Source: Shinisaurus crocodilurus
Taxonomy: Eukaryota > Chordata > Lepidosauria > Squamata > Shinisauridae
Direction of reading: 5' to 3'
NCBI GenBank assembly: GCA_021292165.1
Contig: CM037877.1
Span: forward strand, 213,528,716 to 213,592,715
Length of the DNA stretch: 64,000 nt
This document shows positions 10,767 through 22,001 of this stretch, in pieces. Every line of letters starts with the position of its first letter. Positions within the stretch are counted from its first letter, which is position 1. The position numbers were made by a program, and so were the translations under genes. The notes beneath the pieces are model-generated. The model was not told the origin of the DNA. It saw only the letters and a list, made by a program, of their open reading frames with translations, and did not search any database.

Positions 10767-11579
10767 GTTCTTTTTGATTTTGTTTTAACAACCTGGATCC
10801 ATTGATATAATCTCATGCACATACCTACTTAAACTGCATCTTTTGCATATAGCACCTACTGTAGGTGTTTAAGTGTGGAACAGTTGTTCTCCATTTAGGG
10901 CACAATCCTATGTCACTCCAACCTGGTCTAGGGGCTTAAGGTTGGATATAAGGTGCTGCGACCTCGGAAATCCCTTCCGAGGTTGCAGCACCGTGGAGCG
11001 CCCACCCCACCTCATAGTCAGTGTGGTTCTTTCCATACCAGCAAGGAACTGAAGAAAAAAGGCTGTGGGTTTTTTTTGGGTAACTTTTTTATTTCTATAA
11101 AAAAAGACAGAAGACTGTCTTCAGTTCCCCCATCAGGGGGGCATTCCCAGGGGTGGGGATAGGAGGAGTAGGACACTGTTGGCCTTCAATGAACCAGGCA
11201 GTGCCCCAGCCTCTCCTCCTCGTAAGGAGAGGTAAAACATCTAGGCTGCTGAAATCTGCTATCTAGATATTTTTGAGGGTGAGGGGAGCACGGCAGCAAT
11301 CCTATCTGCCACATTCCTCCCACACTTAATAGGATGCCTGCAATTCCCCGGGTTCGGCGGGTTGTGGGCACCCACATAGGATGGGGCTGTTAGTAACTCT
11401 GACGGGTTTATACATGGCCAAAGGTTCATTTTGATTTTGTTTTAACAACCTAGACCCATTGATATAATCTCATCCACATACCTACTTAAACTGGATCTTC
11501 TGCACGAAGCACCTAGGTGTGTAGGTGTGGGAAAACTGTCCGCAGTTTAGTAGTTCATATTGAAATGTTTTCTCCATAG
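10767..11579 (+). repeat. D1-E1 intron with internal partial duplication and an inserted CAATCCTATG-type repeat
   Basis: The end of exon D1 plus about 95 nt of intron (from CAAAGGTTCTTTTTG at 10762) recurs at about 11418-11515 (CAAAGGTTCATTTTG). Between them lies a roughly 490-bp repeat (about 10899-11390) that begins GGCACAATCCTATG and ends near CATAGGATGGGG. This is the same family as the segments near 59680 and 61500. The later repeat units lack this duplication. Confidence 0.7.
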
Positions 11580-11765
11580 GGTGCCTTGCACCTCCAGAGA
11601 TTGCCAATGGGAAACTTAAATTTGAAACTCTGGAAGATTTCCCTTACGGCTCCTCTGTGACGTACCATTGTGACCCAGGCTACTTTCTTACTGGAGAGGC
11701 AACAATCCATTGTCTATCTTCTGGAACATGGGATCGACCTGTCCCTCAATGTAAAGACAGAGAAT
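11580..11765 (+). CDS. CCP exon E1
   Basis: The exon is 186 nt, with acceptor TCTCCATAG and donor GTATGT. It starts GCLAPPEIANGKL and ends P-Q-C-K-D-R-E, so three charged residues follow Cys4. Unlike E2-E5 it has K rather than T after N-G and therefore lacks their NGT glycosylation sequon, which points to a separate older copy. Confidence 0.92.
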
Positions 11766-12962
11766 GTATGTGAGGGCATATTTACTATTGTCAGTTGAAG
11801 GGCTGTAGCAACAGTATATGGGGCATGGATTTTTAATGACATGGAGAGCCACTTGTATATATTTCATATTGGATATAACTTTTGCATTAGATCCAATTCA
11901 GGGTATGACTGTTAATGAAAATGGTTGGGAATCATGCATGCAGGGGATGTTTGCTATACCATGACATAATGAGGAATTCCTTTCACAGCTATGAGGTCAA
12001 CACAATCTCTGTATCTGTCTGTGCCTGAATCTTTAGATTACTACTACAAATGCTCTGAACAAAGATTTGATTATTGATCCTTGGATGGCAGTGGGTGGTG
12101 GTAGGAGCTTTATTCGTTATCTCACTCAGACTCATCTCCCCAGGCTCAGGTTCAAATAAAAGGAAAGCATAGCAACATCTGAATTCTTCTCTGATCTGTG
12201 TTTTAAATGAAGAGGAAGAAGAACTCGCCTCCTAACCTCCTCCCACCCATTCCTGAATCTCCCTTCTCTCCTTCCTCTCTTCCTGGACTGATGTTGCCAA
12301 AGTTGACATGTGTGTAGAGAAAAGAGAAGATGGCCTGTCCGCTTTCACGCTTTTACTGCCGAATGTGTTGCTATGCAGCATTCCAAGTCGCCAATAGCCA
12401 CTAGGAAATGTTGTTTTCGTCTCCTACAGTGCAGTAGACATTAGGAACCAGAGAGGTTATTTGCAGGCAGATGTGCTGGGTAGCAACATCTCAGGAACTG
12501 GAAGATGTACATGTAGGCCTCTCCCTACCTTACTCTCCAAGCTTGCCACACCCAAAGCCCAAGTGTCATGAAAATTGAAGAGTCCTTTTGGAATTTCCTC
12601 TCTTTGCTTATGGTGGCCAGCTTGTCAATGTGGGGAGTTGGGAGAGAACTCTCTGCCTTTTCTCTTTCCAATGGCTATGCTGATACCATGACAACCAACT
12701 GGAAGCCACTGAGGGTTGGTGACCTTGAGGGCCAGATTATTCCTGGCCACTTTTAACCTTCTGCATACAAAGTATGTACTCTCCTACTGATCTATGCCCT
12801 TTCTGAAAATCAAGAATGGGGATTTACCTCATATTGAAGAATTCTGAAATCGTGAGTTTCACATCAAGGTTTTGTGTGAAGAAAATGGTTGTGCGATGCA
12901 TCTTTTTTTCCAGTTTGCATAGGCTATGGAATCTAATGCTGGTTTTATCCCTTCCTTCGAAG
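11766..12962 (+). other. E1-A1 intron
   Basis: No gene is seen. Its sequence is repeated with high similarity in the E2-A2, E3-A3, E4-A4 and E5-A5 introns (for example around GTGTTGCTATGCAGCATTCC). It therefore serves as a marker of unit boundaries and of the unit 1 deletion. Confidence 0.6.
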
Positions 12963-13130
12963 TCACTGGCTGTGAAAGTCCAGAAGTTCAGAATGGAAAA
13001 GTAACAGTATCTGAAGTGGCAGGGACTATTACAATCCAGTGTAACCCAGGCTACATCCTCAAAGGCAACTATACGATTCAGTGCACATCTGACAGGACTT
13101 GGGACTCTCCTCTGCCCATCTGTGTCAAGG
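12963..13130 (+). CDS. CCP exon A1
   Basis: The exon is 168 nt, with acceptor CCTTCGAAG and donor GTATGT. It begins TGCESPEVQNGKV and is the shortest class. It has four cysteines, W in R-T-W-D-S-P-L-P-I-C, and an NYT sequon. Confidence 0.92.
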
Positions 13131-13335
13131 GTATGTATCAGTACAACATTGGTGGGATTTCATCACTCTCTGAAGAGTGGAATGCTGGATACATTTATGT
13201 GGGACTTCCTCAGAGTTTCCGTCATGAATGAAACTACTTGCATATCTCGTGTAATCTTGCATATATTAAAAAAAAAGGAGGTCAACAGTATGTTTATTTA
13301 CTATTTTATCTATTTCTCCTCTCTTCCCCTTTCAG

Positions 13336-13518
13336 AGGTCCGATGCCAACCACCCCCATATGTCCAAAATGGGAGTCATAACAAGGAAGAAACAGCAGTC
13401 TTTACCAGTGGGATGTTTGTGAAATACATCTGTGAGCCTGGCTACAAGCTTACTGGAGAGGCAACTATTTATTGCACAGACTCGGGCACATGGTCGTTCC
13501 CAGCCCCTTGCTGTGAAG
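13336..13518 (+). CDS. CCP exon B1 with a fifth cysteine
   Basis: The exon is 183 nt, with acceptor CCCCTTTCAG and donor GTACAT. It begins VRCQPPPYVQNGSHN, carrying an NGS sequon. The end reads P-A-P-C-C-E-G, where B2, B3 and B5 have R before Cys4. A CGC to TGC change has created an additional unpaired Cys next to Cys4. Confidence 0.92.
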
Positions 13519-14123
13519 GTACATTTCCCAACCACAGGATTGTCCATTTTGCTCTGGAAATGCAAGCTACAAAATGGAAAAGCAGTGTTCCCATGTTCCT
13601 TCTGTATGAATTGAAAACTTATATCAAACAACATCTTAAATTAAGGCTGCTTCAAAAGGTTTCATACTTCCTAGTTGGAAGTTCGCATTTAGGAAATGTG
13701 TCACATAGAAATCAGTTGTGTGGGATAAGGGAACATGTGAAGTGCCCCTTGGAAGAGGCAAAGCCAAAAGGCATCTGGGATTCATCATGCAAAATAGCAC
13801 TACAGGGGAAGCTGCAATCAATGTACTTATTCCTCAATGCCCCAAAGTCAGCTTCTGGGCATTTAAATGTCTGAGTGAACAAGAGATCTCCCACTTTGTC
13901 ACACCATTTTGTGCACAGGTATCGTGGCATCCCCAGCACACACAAGGCACAATTTCAATATCTAGCTGCATGTAGCTAACGTGGCCCCTTGGAGTCCACT
14001 GAAGCTTATGCCATAATAAATGTGTTTATCATCAAGGTGCCCCAAGACTGTCATTTTCACTCCTTGAACATAAAACATAAATTTCATTTTCTATACATAG
14101 TAATGCCCTCTTTTCTCTTTCAG

Positions 14124-14306
14124 TGGTGCAATGCCACCAACCACCATCTGTCCAAAATGGGGCTCACAGCAACCACGAAACAGCAGTGTTCACCAGAGGA
14201 ATGTTTGTGAAATACACGTGTGAGGCTGGTTACACTCTTACTGGAGAGGCAAATATTTATTGCACAGATTCTGGCACATGGAGTCCTCTTGCTCCTCGCT
14301 GTGAAG
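14124..14306 (+). CDS. CCP exon C1
   Basis: The exon is 183 nt, with acceptor TCTTTCAG and donor GTATGT. It begins VQCHQPPSVQNGAHSNHE, with the core F-V-K-Y-T-C-E-A-G-Y and P-R-C-E-G at the end. It has four cysteines. It is the last exon retained from unit 1. Confidence 0.92.
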
Positions 14307-15567
14307 GTATGTTTCTTCCTCATTGGCACTCGTGGCTGCTTTCACAGTGCACCAAGCTTGCCAACAGCCCTCTGAAGGGCAACCAGCCACCCAACAATTC
14401 AGACAACTGCCATTTAAAAAAAAATATGGCAGCACTTCTGGATCCAAACCAGGTATGCTGCTTCTGAACCTGGAGACACAGTTTAGCATAGGAGGTGATC
14501 CCATAGGCAGAAATGAGATGAAGGAGATAGGAGGAGCTACAGATGGTGGAATCCAGGGGATCTGTGATAGAATGGCTGGGCAGGTTGGTGGAATCTTTGG
14601 CACCTCCACTTTTTGGAGACACCAGCTGACCTTGCCCCATGGCTTTATTATTTAACTCTAGAACTTAGATAAAGTGAGAAGGAATGTTCAGAGTAGTCCC
14701 CCCCCCCCCCAGGTTCAAAACCGCATCTTTAGTTCAGTTCTTAAATTAGAAGAGTGAGTGAAAGGGTGAGTGTAATGTTTTGAAAGTTCCTCTTTACTTA
14801 ATTTCCATACTTCCTATGTATGCAAAGTGAATGAAAAAGTTGCTCTGAATGGCATGTTGTTGTTTTTTTGAACTGTCCATTTCCTTCTACTTCCTATTCT
14901 GCATTAACAATATTCAGGAAGAACACATCTAAAGGAATCACCCTGCAAAATAGCACTTGGCAGGAGACATGTGAAGAGATGTGAATGCCCCCCAGTGTCT
15001 GGTGTGTTGCTATGCAGCATTCCATGTTGCTAATAGCCTCTAGAAAATATCATTTTTCCTAATGTCTTCTACAGTATAGTAGACATTAGAAACCAGAGAT
15101 GTTATTTGCAGGCAGATGGGCTGGGTAGCAACATCTCAGGAACTGGACAATGGAGGTCTCCCCATCCCTTCCTCTCCAAGCTTGCCACACCCAAACCACC
15201 AGTGTCATGAGAACCTGAGAGTCCTTCATTTATTCTCCCCCCCCCCCGTTTATTGTGGCAAGCTGCTATCTTTGTCAAAGAGGGGAGTTGGGAGAGAACT
15301 CTCTCCCTTTCTGCTTTCTGTGGCTTGATACCCTGACAAACCACTAGGAGCCACTGAGGCTTGTGAGCTTGAGGTCTAGATACTTGCTGGCCGCATTTAA
15401 CCTTCCACAGGCAAAGTATGTGCTCTCCTAACAACCTGTGCGCTTTCTGAATATCAAGAATGGCACTTTACCTCATAGTGAGGAAATTTGAAATTGTGAC
15501 ATTGATTGAGAGCTTTTGTGTGAAGGAAATGGTTGTGGAATGCATCCTTTTTCCAGTTTGCATAGGC
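14307..15567 (+). other. C1 downstream intron, fused to E-A intron by a deletion
   Basis: Bases up to about 14993 match the C-D introns of the other units (for example 19284-19962). From about 14995 the sequence matches the E-A introns (for example from 21215). The D and E exons that should lie between are absent. The segment stops at 15567, a few bases before the place where an A exon would lie. Confidence 0.8.
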
Positions 15568-15903
15568 CAGGGGTCCTCAAACTTTTTAAACGGGGGGCCA
15601 GTTCATTGTCCCTCAGACTGTTGGGGGGCCGGACTATAGTTTGAAAAAAATATGAACGAATGGATCAAGTTTTTAAAAAAGGACCGGGGTCCTTTTTTTT
15701 TACTTGATTAAATTGAAAGTTATTATAAATTAATTATAAATTAATTTGCTGTCTAAAATTGAAATACATTAAATTTTAAAAAGGTATAGAAAGGCTTGAT
15801 TTGCACACTGCACATATCTTATTTGTAGTGCAAAAAAACATGAAAAAACAGTACAATATTTAAAATGAAGAACAATTTTAATCAACATAAGCTTATTAGT
15901 ATT

Positions 15904-16107
15904 TCAATGGGAAGTATGGGCCTGCTTTTGGCTAATGAGATGGTCAATGTCCAGTTCCATATTTGTCACTGCTAGTTGTAACAAGTGATGCAAGTGTGCA
16001 TCAGTTAGTCTGGATCTGGTTGGAGATTTCAGATGTTTCATTCGGGGAAAAGTCTGTTCACAGACATAGGTGCTGCCAAAGTTGCTCCTGAGTCCGACTG
16101 GGTTTGC
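15904..16107 (-). pseudogene. hAT transposase C-terminal dimerisation domain remnant
   Basis: The minus-strand reading gives the residues FGSTYVCEQTF, then M-K-H-L-K, then R-S-R-L-T-D-A-H-L, ending at a TGA (15904-15906). This is the hallmark of the hAT family dimerisation region (C-E-Q-x-F-S-x-M-K ... R-x-R-L-x-x-x-x-L). Upstream the frame is lost in unrelated repeat sequence, so only about 65 residues remain. Confidence 0.8.
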
Positions 16108-16387
16108 ATGATCATGTCAGGGGAAATAAGCCACGATGGCTTATTTCTGCCAGTGCGCGTGCCAACTGCATGCCAGGGGGACTTGCATACCTAATTACCC
16201 TTACCAGCACAGCTTGCTGTATCATGCAAACCCATTGAGGGTGACTTGTTGCCTTGGTTAACAAGTCACCCAGAACCCATGGGCTGTTATAGGGTTCTGG
16301 GGTGGTTTGTTAGCCATGGCAACAAGCCAGTCTCACCAGGTCCACATGACATGGCATGCCGTGCCGGCGAGAGTAATTATGCGAAAC

Positions 16388-16531
16388 CCAATCACTGTCT
16401 CTCAGCCTGACCTACCTCACAGGGTTGTTGAGGATAAAATGGAGGAGGAGGAGGAGGATTATGTAAGCCGCCTTGGGTTCCTTGCAGGGAAAAAGGCAGG
16501 GTATAAATATAATAAACATAAATAATACTCA
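16388..16531 (+). mobile_element. SINE 3' part inside the hAT copy
   Basis: The segment contains the CTCACAGGGTTGTTGAGG block, GTAAGCCGCCTTGGGTTCC and a GTATAAATATAATAAA tail, so it is the plus-strand 3' half of the same tRNA-headed SINE family found elsewhere in the window. Confidence 0.65.
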
Positions 16532-16939
16532 AAAGAAAGCCCTGCTGAACTCCATGGGGCTTACTAGACACCAGGGGCAGGAAACTATAGAGAGAGTGGG
16601 CAGTGAGATGCCTCCCACCCCTCTATGCCCCCATAACTCTCTCCCCAACCCAAATGAGAGCTTTCCAGTTGCCCCAACAGGCCCAGTCTTTGCACTTCAA
16701 CCATTCGCCGCCACCCCTCACCGAGCCACCTTCAAGCAACCTGCCTTGGGGGAGCTGTAACCATATAGCTGCCATATAGCTGCAAATAATTTTAAGGAGT
16801 GGGTGAGGAGTAAGTGCAAAACATTCTGCCCGGTGTGTGTGCAAATTCTATAGTGTGGGGATGCAGAGAAAATGGGAGGGGGAGATAACCAAAGCAAATT
16901 CTATGGGGGGGGGGTTTCAGATACTTTTTCAGAACTGGG

Positions 16940-17545
16940 TGTGGGACAATAGGCAGTGCAGATTCTGAGGGAGGTGTTCGATTCTACTGCAAGGAGGTGC
17001 AACGAAATGGGAGGGGGAAATAAGCCAAACAGAAGGGGTGCAAATTATTTTTTTCCAGGAGAGCGGGTGCGAGAGAAACAAAAGGCAAAACAGATTCTGT
17101 GTACGGGGGTGCCAACTTCTGCAGTAGGGGGTGCGGATTCAGAGGGGGGGAAATGCGAAGCAGATTCAGAGGGGGGCTGCAAGTTCTAGTCGGGGTGCAG
17201 ATTCAGAGGAGGAAAATATGGAAAACTGAGTCAGAGAGAGGTGCAAGTTCTAGTTAGGGGGTGCAGATTCACATGGGGGAACATGCAAAGAAGATTCAGA
17301 GGAGGAGCAAGTTCTAGTCAGGGGGTGCAGATTCAGAGGGAGGAATATGCAAAGCAGATTCAGAGCGGGTGCAATTCTAGTTAGGAGTGCAGATTCACGG
17401 GGGGGGGACAATGCAAAGCAGATTCAGAGGGGGTGTGCAAGTTCTACAGCAAGGGGTGCAAACCATTTTTCAGGAATGGGTGGAGAGGGGCAACAAGCAA
17501 AACAGATTCTGAGGGGCGGCTCCGATTCTACAGCAAGAATGGGGA
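16940..17545 (+). repeat. Minisatellite-like array based on GTGCAGATTCAGAGGG
   Basis: A unit of roughly 65-70 bp (GTGCAGATTCAGAGGG, then AATGCAAAGCAGATTCAGA, then GTGCAAGTTCTAGT) recurs about six times in degenerate form inside the hAT copy. The array is strongly G-rich and A-rich on the plus strand. Confidence 0.75.
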
Positions 17546-17739
17546 CCCTGTAGTCTCGAATTTGGAGAGCGCAGCAAATTATAGCACAATAATTTGGGAG
17601 CAAGCCAATACATTGAGAGAGAGAGAGAGAAAGGGCTAAGGATGCTGCTGATTATTAGGAGCAAAACTTTCACTCCTCATAAATTACGTCACGTGGGGGG
17701 GGCGACTCTTGTGTAGCTCAGCACCCTCCTATGCCCCCA

Positions 17740-18180
17740 CCTCTCTCTATTAGATTGAGCCCCACCACCGGCTCAGCCGCAACTCCTCCCGTTCCCCCCC
17801 AGAAGGAGATGCAGGGTGGCGGGCAGGCAGGCGGCCCACGCCCCGCCGCTGGTTCAGCCGCGCCTCCTCCCCTTACCAAGGCAGGGCGGCCGGTGGCGGG
17901 CGGCCCCCGCCCTGCCACCAACTCAGCCTCCCCTTACCCTGCAGGGAGGCAGGTGGGCGGCCTGCACCCCGCCGCCAGCTCAGCCGCAACTCCTCCCCTT
18001 CCTCCCCCCTGCAGGAAACGCAGGGCGGGGCGAGCAGCCAGGCGGTCTGCGCCCTGCCGCCAGCTCAGCCTCCCCTTGCCCTGCAAGGGGGCGGGCTGGC
18101 GGCCCGCGCCCCACCGCCGGCACAGCTGCCACTCCTCCCCTTCCCCCTCTTGCAGGAGACACAGGGTGGCCACCGGGCCA
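17740..18180 (+). repeat. GC-rich tandem repeat (CCGCC...AACTCCTCCCCTTCC)
   Basis: About four degenerate copies of a roughly 100-bp unit contain GCTCAGCCGCAACTCCTCCC, CCTGCAGGGAGGCA and GGCGGCC motifs. Long open frames here in both strands reflect base composition only. The array sits just inside the right hAT end. Confidence 0.7.
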
Positions 18181-18301
18181 CGATAAAAAGACCCGACGGG
18201 CCGGATGTGTCCCGCGGGCCATAGTTTGAGGACCCCTGGTCTATGAGATCGAAATCATTTTTATTTACTTTTCATGTCTTCCTCCTCTCTTCCCCTTTCA
18301 G

Positions 18302-18484
18302 AAGACCGATGCCAGCCACCCCCATATGTCCAACATGGGAGTCATAACAAGGAAGAAACAGCAGCCTTTACCAGTGGGATGTTTGTAAAATACACCTGTG
18401 AGCCTGGCTACAAGCTTACTGGAGAGGCAACTATTTATTGCACAGACTCGGGCACATGGTCTTTCCCGGCCCCTCGATGTGAAG
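18302..18484 (+). CDS. CCP exon B2
   Basis: The exon is 183 nt, with acceptor CCCCTTTCAG and donor GTACGT. It begins DRCQPPPYVQHGSHN, so N is replaced by H and the NGS sequon of the other B1-B5 copies is lost. It has four cysteines. It opens the first complete five-exon unit (unit 2). Confidence 0.93.
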
Positions 18485-19100
18485 GTACGTTTCTCGACCA
18501 CAGGACTGCCCATTTTGGCTCTGGCAATACCAGCTACAAATGGGGAAGCAGTGTTCCCACAAATTCCTCCTCTATGAATTGAAAACGTGTTTCAGGCAAC
18601 TTCTTAAATTAAGGCTGCTTCAGATATTTCAGACTTCTAGTCTCGAAGTTCACATTTAGGAAATGTGTCACATAGACATCAGTTCTGCCTTCTGTGTGGG
18701 ATAAGGGAACATGCGAAATGCCCCTTAGAAGCGGCAAAGCTAAATTGGGTCTGGAATTCATCAGATGAGATAGCACTAGAGGGGAGGCAGCAATCAATGT
18801 ACTTATTCCTCAGTGCCCCAAAGTTGGCTTCTGGGCATTTAAATGTCAGAGTGAACGAGAGAGCTCCCACTTTGTCACACCATTTTGTGCACAGGCATCG
18901 TGGCATCCCCAGCGCACACAAGGCACAATTTCAATATCTAGCTGCATGTAGCTAATGTGACCACTTGAAGTCCATGAAAGCTTATGCCATAATAAATGTG
19001 TTTGTCATCAAGGTGCCCCAAGCGTGTCATTTTCACTCCTTGAACATAAAACATAAATTTCATTTTCTATACATAGTAATGCCCTCTTTTCTCCTTTCAG

Positions 19101-19283
19101 TGGTGCAATGCCACCAACCGCCATCTGTCCAAAATGGGACTCACAGCAACCACGAATCAGCAGTGTTCACCAGAGGAATGTTTGTGAAATACACGTGTGA
19201 GGCTGGTTACACTCTTATTGGAGAGGCAAATATTTATTGCACAGATTCTGGCACATGGAGTCCTCCTGCTCCTCGCTGTGAAG
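19101..19283 (+). CDS. CCP exon C2
   Basis: The exon is 183 nt, with acceptor CTCCTTTCAG and donor GTATGC. It begins VQCHQPPSVQNGTHSNHES, and N-G-T is a sequon present only in this C copy. It has four cysteines. Confidence 0.93.
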
Positions 19284-20048
19284 GTATGCTTCTTCCTCAT
19301 TGGCACTCATGGCTGCTTTCACAGTGCACCAAGCTTGCCAACAGCCCTCTGAAGGGCAACCTGCCACCAACAATTCAGACAACTGCCATTTAAAAAAAAA
19401 AAAGTCAGCACTTCTGGATCCAAACCAGGTATGCTGCTTCTGAACCTGGAGACACAGTTTAGCATAGGAGGTGATCCCATAGGCAGAAATGAGATGAAGG
19501 AGATAGGAGGAGCTACAGATGGTGGAATCCGGGGGATCCGTGATAGAATGGCTGGGCAGGCTTGGTGGAATCTTTGGCACCTCCACTTTTTGGAGACACC
19601 AGCTGACCTTGCCCCATGGCTTTATTATTTAACTCTAGAACTTAGATAAAGTGAGAAGGAATGTTCAGAGTAGTCCCCTCCCCCCCAAGGTTCAAAACCG
19701 CATCTTTCAGTTCTTAAATTAGAAGAGTGAGTGAAAGGGTGAGTGTAATGTTTTGAAAGTTCCTCTTTACTTAATTTTCATACTTCCTATGTATGCAAAG
19801 TGATAGAAAAAGTTGCTCTGAATGGCGTGTTTGGTTTTGAACTGTCCATTTCCTTCCAGTTCCTATTCTGCATTAACAATATTCAGGAAGAACACATCTA
19901 AAGGAATCACCCTGCAAAATAGCACTTGGCAGGAGACATGTGAAGAGACGTGAATGCCCCCCAGCCAAAAAATATTAATAGGAACAATGTTCTTCCCCTG
20001 GGACTTGTGAAATATTTTCTTCTAGAATGTTTATTTTATGATTTACAG

Positions 20049-20231
20049 GTATGCATTGTCCATTGCCCCCAAGTATTGTCCATGGAAATTATATTGGAGA
20101 AGACTTCAGATACGGGCAATCTGCAATTTTCATTTGTGATGCAGGCTATTCCCTTGTTGGAGAGCGTGTGGTTTCTTGTATTTTAGAAGGCTCAAACTCT
20201 GTGAACTGGACTGAACCACCAAAATGCAAAG
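20049..20231 (+). CDS. CCP exon D2
   Basis: The exon is 183 nt, with acceptor GATTTACAG and donor GTTCTT. It begins MHCPLPPSIVHGNY and ends N-W-T-E-P-P-K-C-K-G (NWT sequon, shared with D3). The two bases opening the exon are GT rather than the TT seen in the other D copies; both give a valid codon after the preceding G. Confidence 0.93.
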
Positions 20232-20436
20232 GTTCTTTTCGATTTTTTTTTTTACAACCTAGACCCATAGATAAAGTCTCATGCACACACCTAATTAAAG
20301 TGCATCTTTTGCACAGAGCATCTATGTTTGTGGGTACTGGACAGTTGTCCTCAATTTAGTATCTCTGACAGGTTTATAGCTGGGGTATAAACCAATATTC
20401 TGGTAGTGACTTCTTCTTAAAACGTCTTCTCCACAG

Positions 20437-20622
20437 GGTGCCTTGCACCTCCAGAGATTGCCAATGGGACACATGACACCGAAACTCTGAAAGATTTCCC
20501 TTACGGCTCCTCTGTGACGTACCATTGTGACCCAGGCTACTTTCTTACTGGAGAGGCAACAATCCATTGTCTATCTTCTGGAACATGGGATCGACCTGTC
20601 CCTCAATGTAAAGACAGAGAAT
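20437..20622 (+). CDS. CCP exon E2
   Basis: The exon is 186 nt, with acceptor CTCCACAG and donor GTATGT. It begins GCLAPPEIANGTHDTETL (NGT sequon) and ends P-Q-C-K-D-R-E. The flanking intron is almost identical to that of E3. Confidence 0.93.
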
Positions 20623-21833
20623 GTATGTGAGGGCATATTTACTATTGTCAGTTGAAGGGCTGTAGCAACAGTATATGGGGCATGGATTTTTAATGACATG
20701 GAGAGCCACTTGTATATATTTCATATTGAATATAACTTTTGCATTAGATCTAATTCAGGGTATGACTGTTAATGAAAATAGTTGGGAATCGTGCATGAAG
20801 GGGATGTTTGCTATACCATGACATAATGAGGAATGCCTTTCTCACCTATGAGGTCAACACAATCTCTGTATCTGTCTGTGCCTGAATCTTTAGATTACTA
20901 CTACAAATGCTCTGAAGAAAGATTTGATTATTAATCCTTGGATGGCAGTGGGTGGTGTTGGGAGCTTTATTCGTTATCTCACTGAGACTCATCTCCCCAG
21001 GCTCAGGTTCAAATAAAAGGAAAGCATAGCAATATCTGAATTCTTCTCTGATCTTTGTTTTACATGAAGAGGAAGAAGAAGAACTCGCCTCCTGGCCTCC
21101 TCCCTCCTATCCATGAAGCTCTTGTTTCCCCTTCCTCCCCTCCTGGACTGATGTTGCCAAAGTTGACATGTGTGAAGAGAAAAGAGAAGACGGCCTGTCC
21201 GCTTTCACTCTTTTAGTGCCTCGTGTGTTGCTATGCAGCATTCCAGGTCATGAATAGCCACTAGGAAATGTCATTTTCCTAATGTCTTCTACAGTGTAGT
21301 AGACATTAGGAACCAGAGAGGTTATTTGCAGGCAGATGGGCTGGGTAACAATATCTTAGGAACTGGAAGATGGAGGTCTCTCCCTCCCTTCCTCTCCAAG
21401 CTTTCCACACCCAAACCACCAATGTCATGAGAACAGGAGGGTCCTTCCTTTATTTCCTCTCTTTGCTTGCTGTGGCAGGGTGTGATCTTTGTTAAAGAGG
21501 GGAGCTGGGAGAGAACTCTCTCCCTTTCCACTTTCTTCTGGCTGTGGCTTGATACCAAGACAACCCACTAGCAACCATTGTGGGTTGTGACCTTGAGAGC
21601 AAGATAATTTATGTCCAGGTTTAACCACCTGCATGCAAAGTATGTGCTCTCCTACCAACCTATGCCCTTTCTTAAAATCAAGAATAGGGCTTTACCTCAT
21701 ACTGAGGAAAAATGAAATTGTGAGGTTTCACAGCAAGGTTTTGTATAAAGGAAAAAGTTGTACAATGCATCTTTTTTCCAGTTTGCATTGGCTATGGAAT
21801 TTAATGCTGGTGGTTTTATACTTTTCTTCGAAG

Positions 21834-22001
21834 TCACTGGCATTGTAAGTCCAGAAGTTCAGAATGGAAAAGTAACAGTTTCTGAAGTAGAAGGGGCAAT
21901 TACAATCCAATGTAACCCTGGCTACATCCTCAAAGGCAACCAGACAATTCAGTGCACATCTGACAGGACGTGGGACTCTCCTCTGCCCATTGATGTCATT
22001 G
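21834..22001 (+). CDS. CCP exon A2, two conserved cysteines lost
   Basis: The exon is 168 nt, its frame is intact, and its splice sites are like those of the other A exons. Where the other A copies read T-G-C it reads T-G-I (Cys1 lost). Where they read P-I-C-V-K it reads P-I-D-V-I (Cys4 lost). CCP disulfides are Cys1-Cys3 and Cys2-Cys4, so neither bridge can form. The NQT sequon and the Trp remain. It is either a relaxed module or one that is skipped. Confidence 0.85.

Larger units (their letters stand above)
15568..18238 (-). mobile_element. hAT (Charlie-like) DNA transposon, decayed, with internal tandem arrays
   Basis: The left end CAGGGGTCCTCAAACT is repeated inverted at the right end (AGTTTGAGGACCCCTG, ending at 18238), which gives hAT-type terminal inverted repeats. 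A transposase C-terminal remnant lies at 15904-16107 on the minus strand. The interior has been replaced by a SINE 3' end (16388-16531), a G-rich array (16940-17540) and a GC-rich array (17740-18180). The bases flanking the two ends (GCATAGGC and GTCTATGA) do not match, so no target duplication remains. Confidence 0.8.

Noticed and set aside
13122..13874. 250-codon open frame running through exon B1.
   Set aside because: It reads through two intron boundaries. Only 13336-13518 is exon, and the rest is intron translated in frame by chance.
17731..18229. Long GC-rich open frames with Ala/Pro-rich translations on both strands.
   Set aside because: They coincide with a GC-rich tandem array inside a transposon. 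Low stop frequency is due to composition, and there is no conserved domain.
18298..18513. Antisense open frames opposite B- and C-class CCP exons, repeated in every unit (for example 18513-18298, 23477-23211, 47833-47618).
   Set aside because: They recur only because the exon repeats. They cross splice sites, have no homology, and are shadows of the CCP frames.
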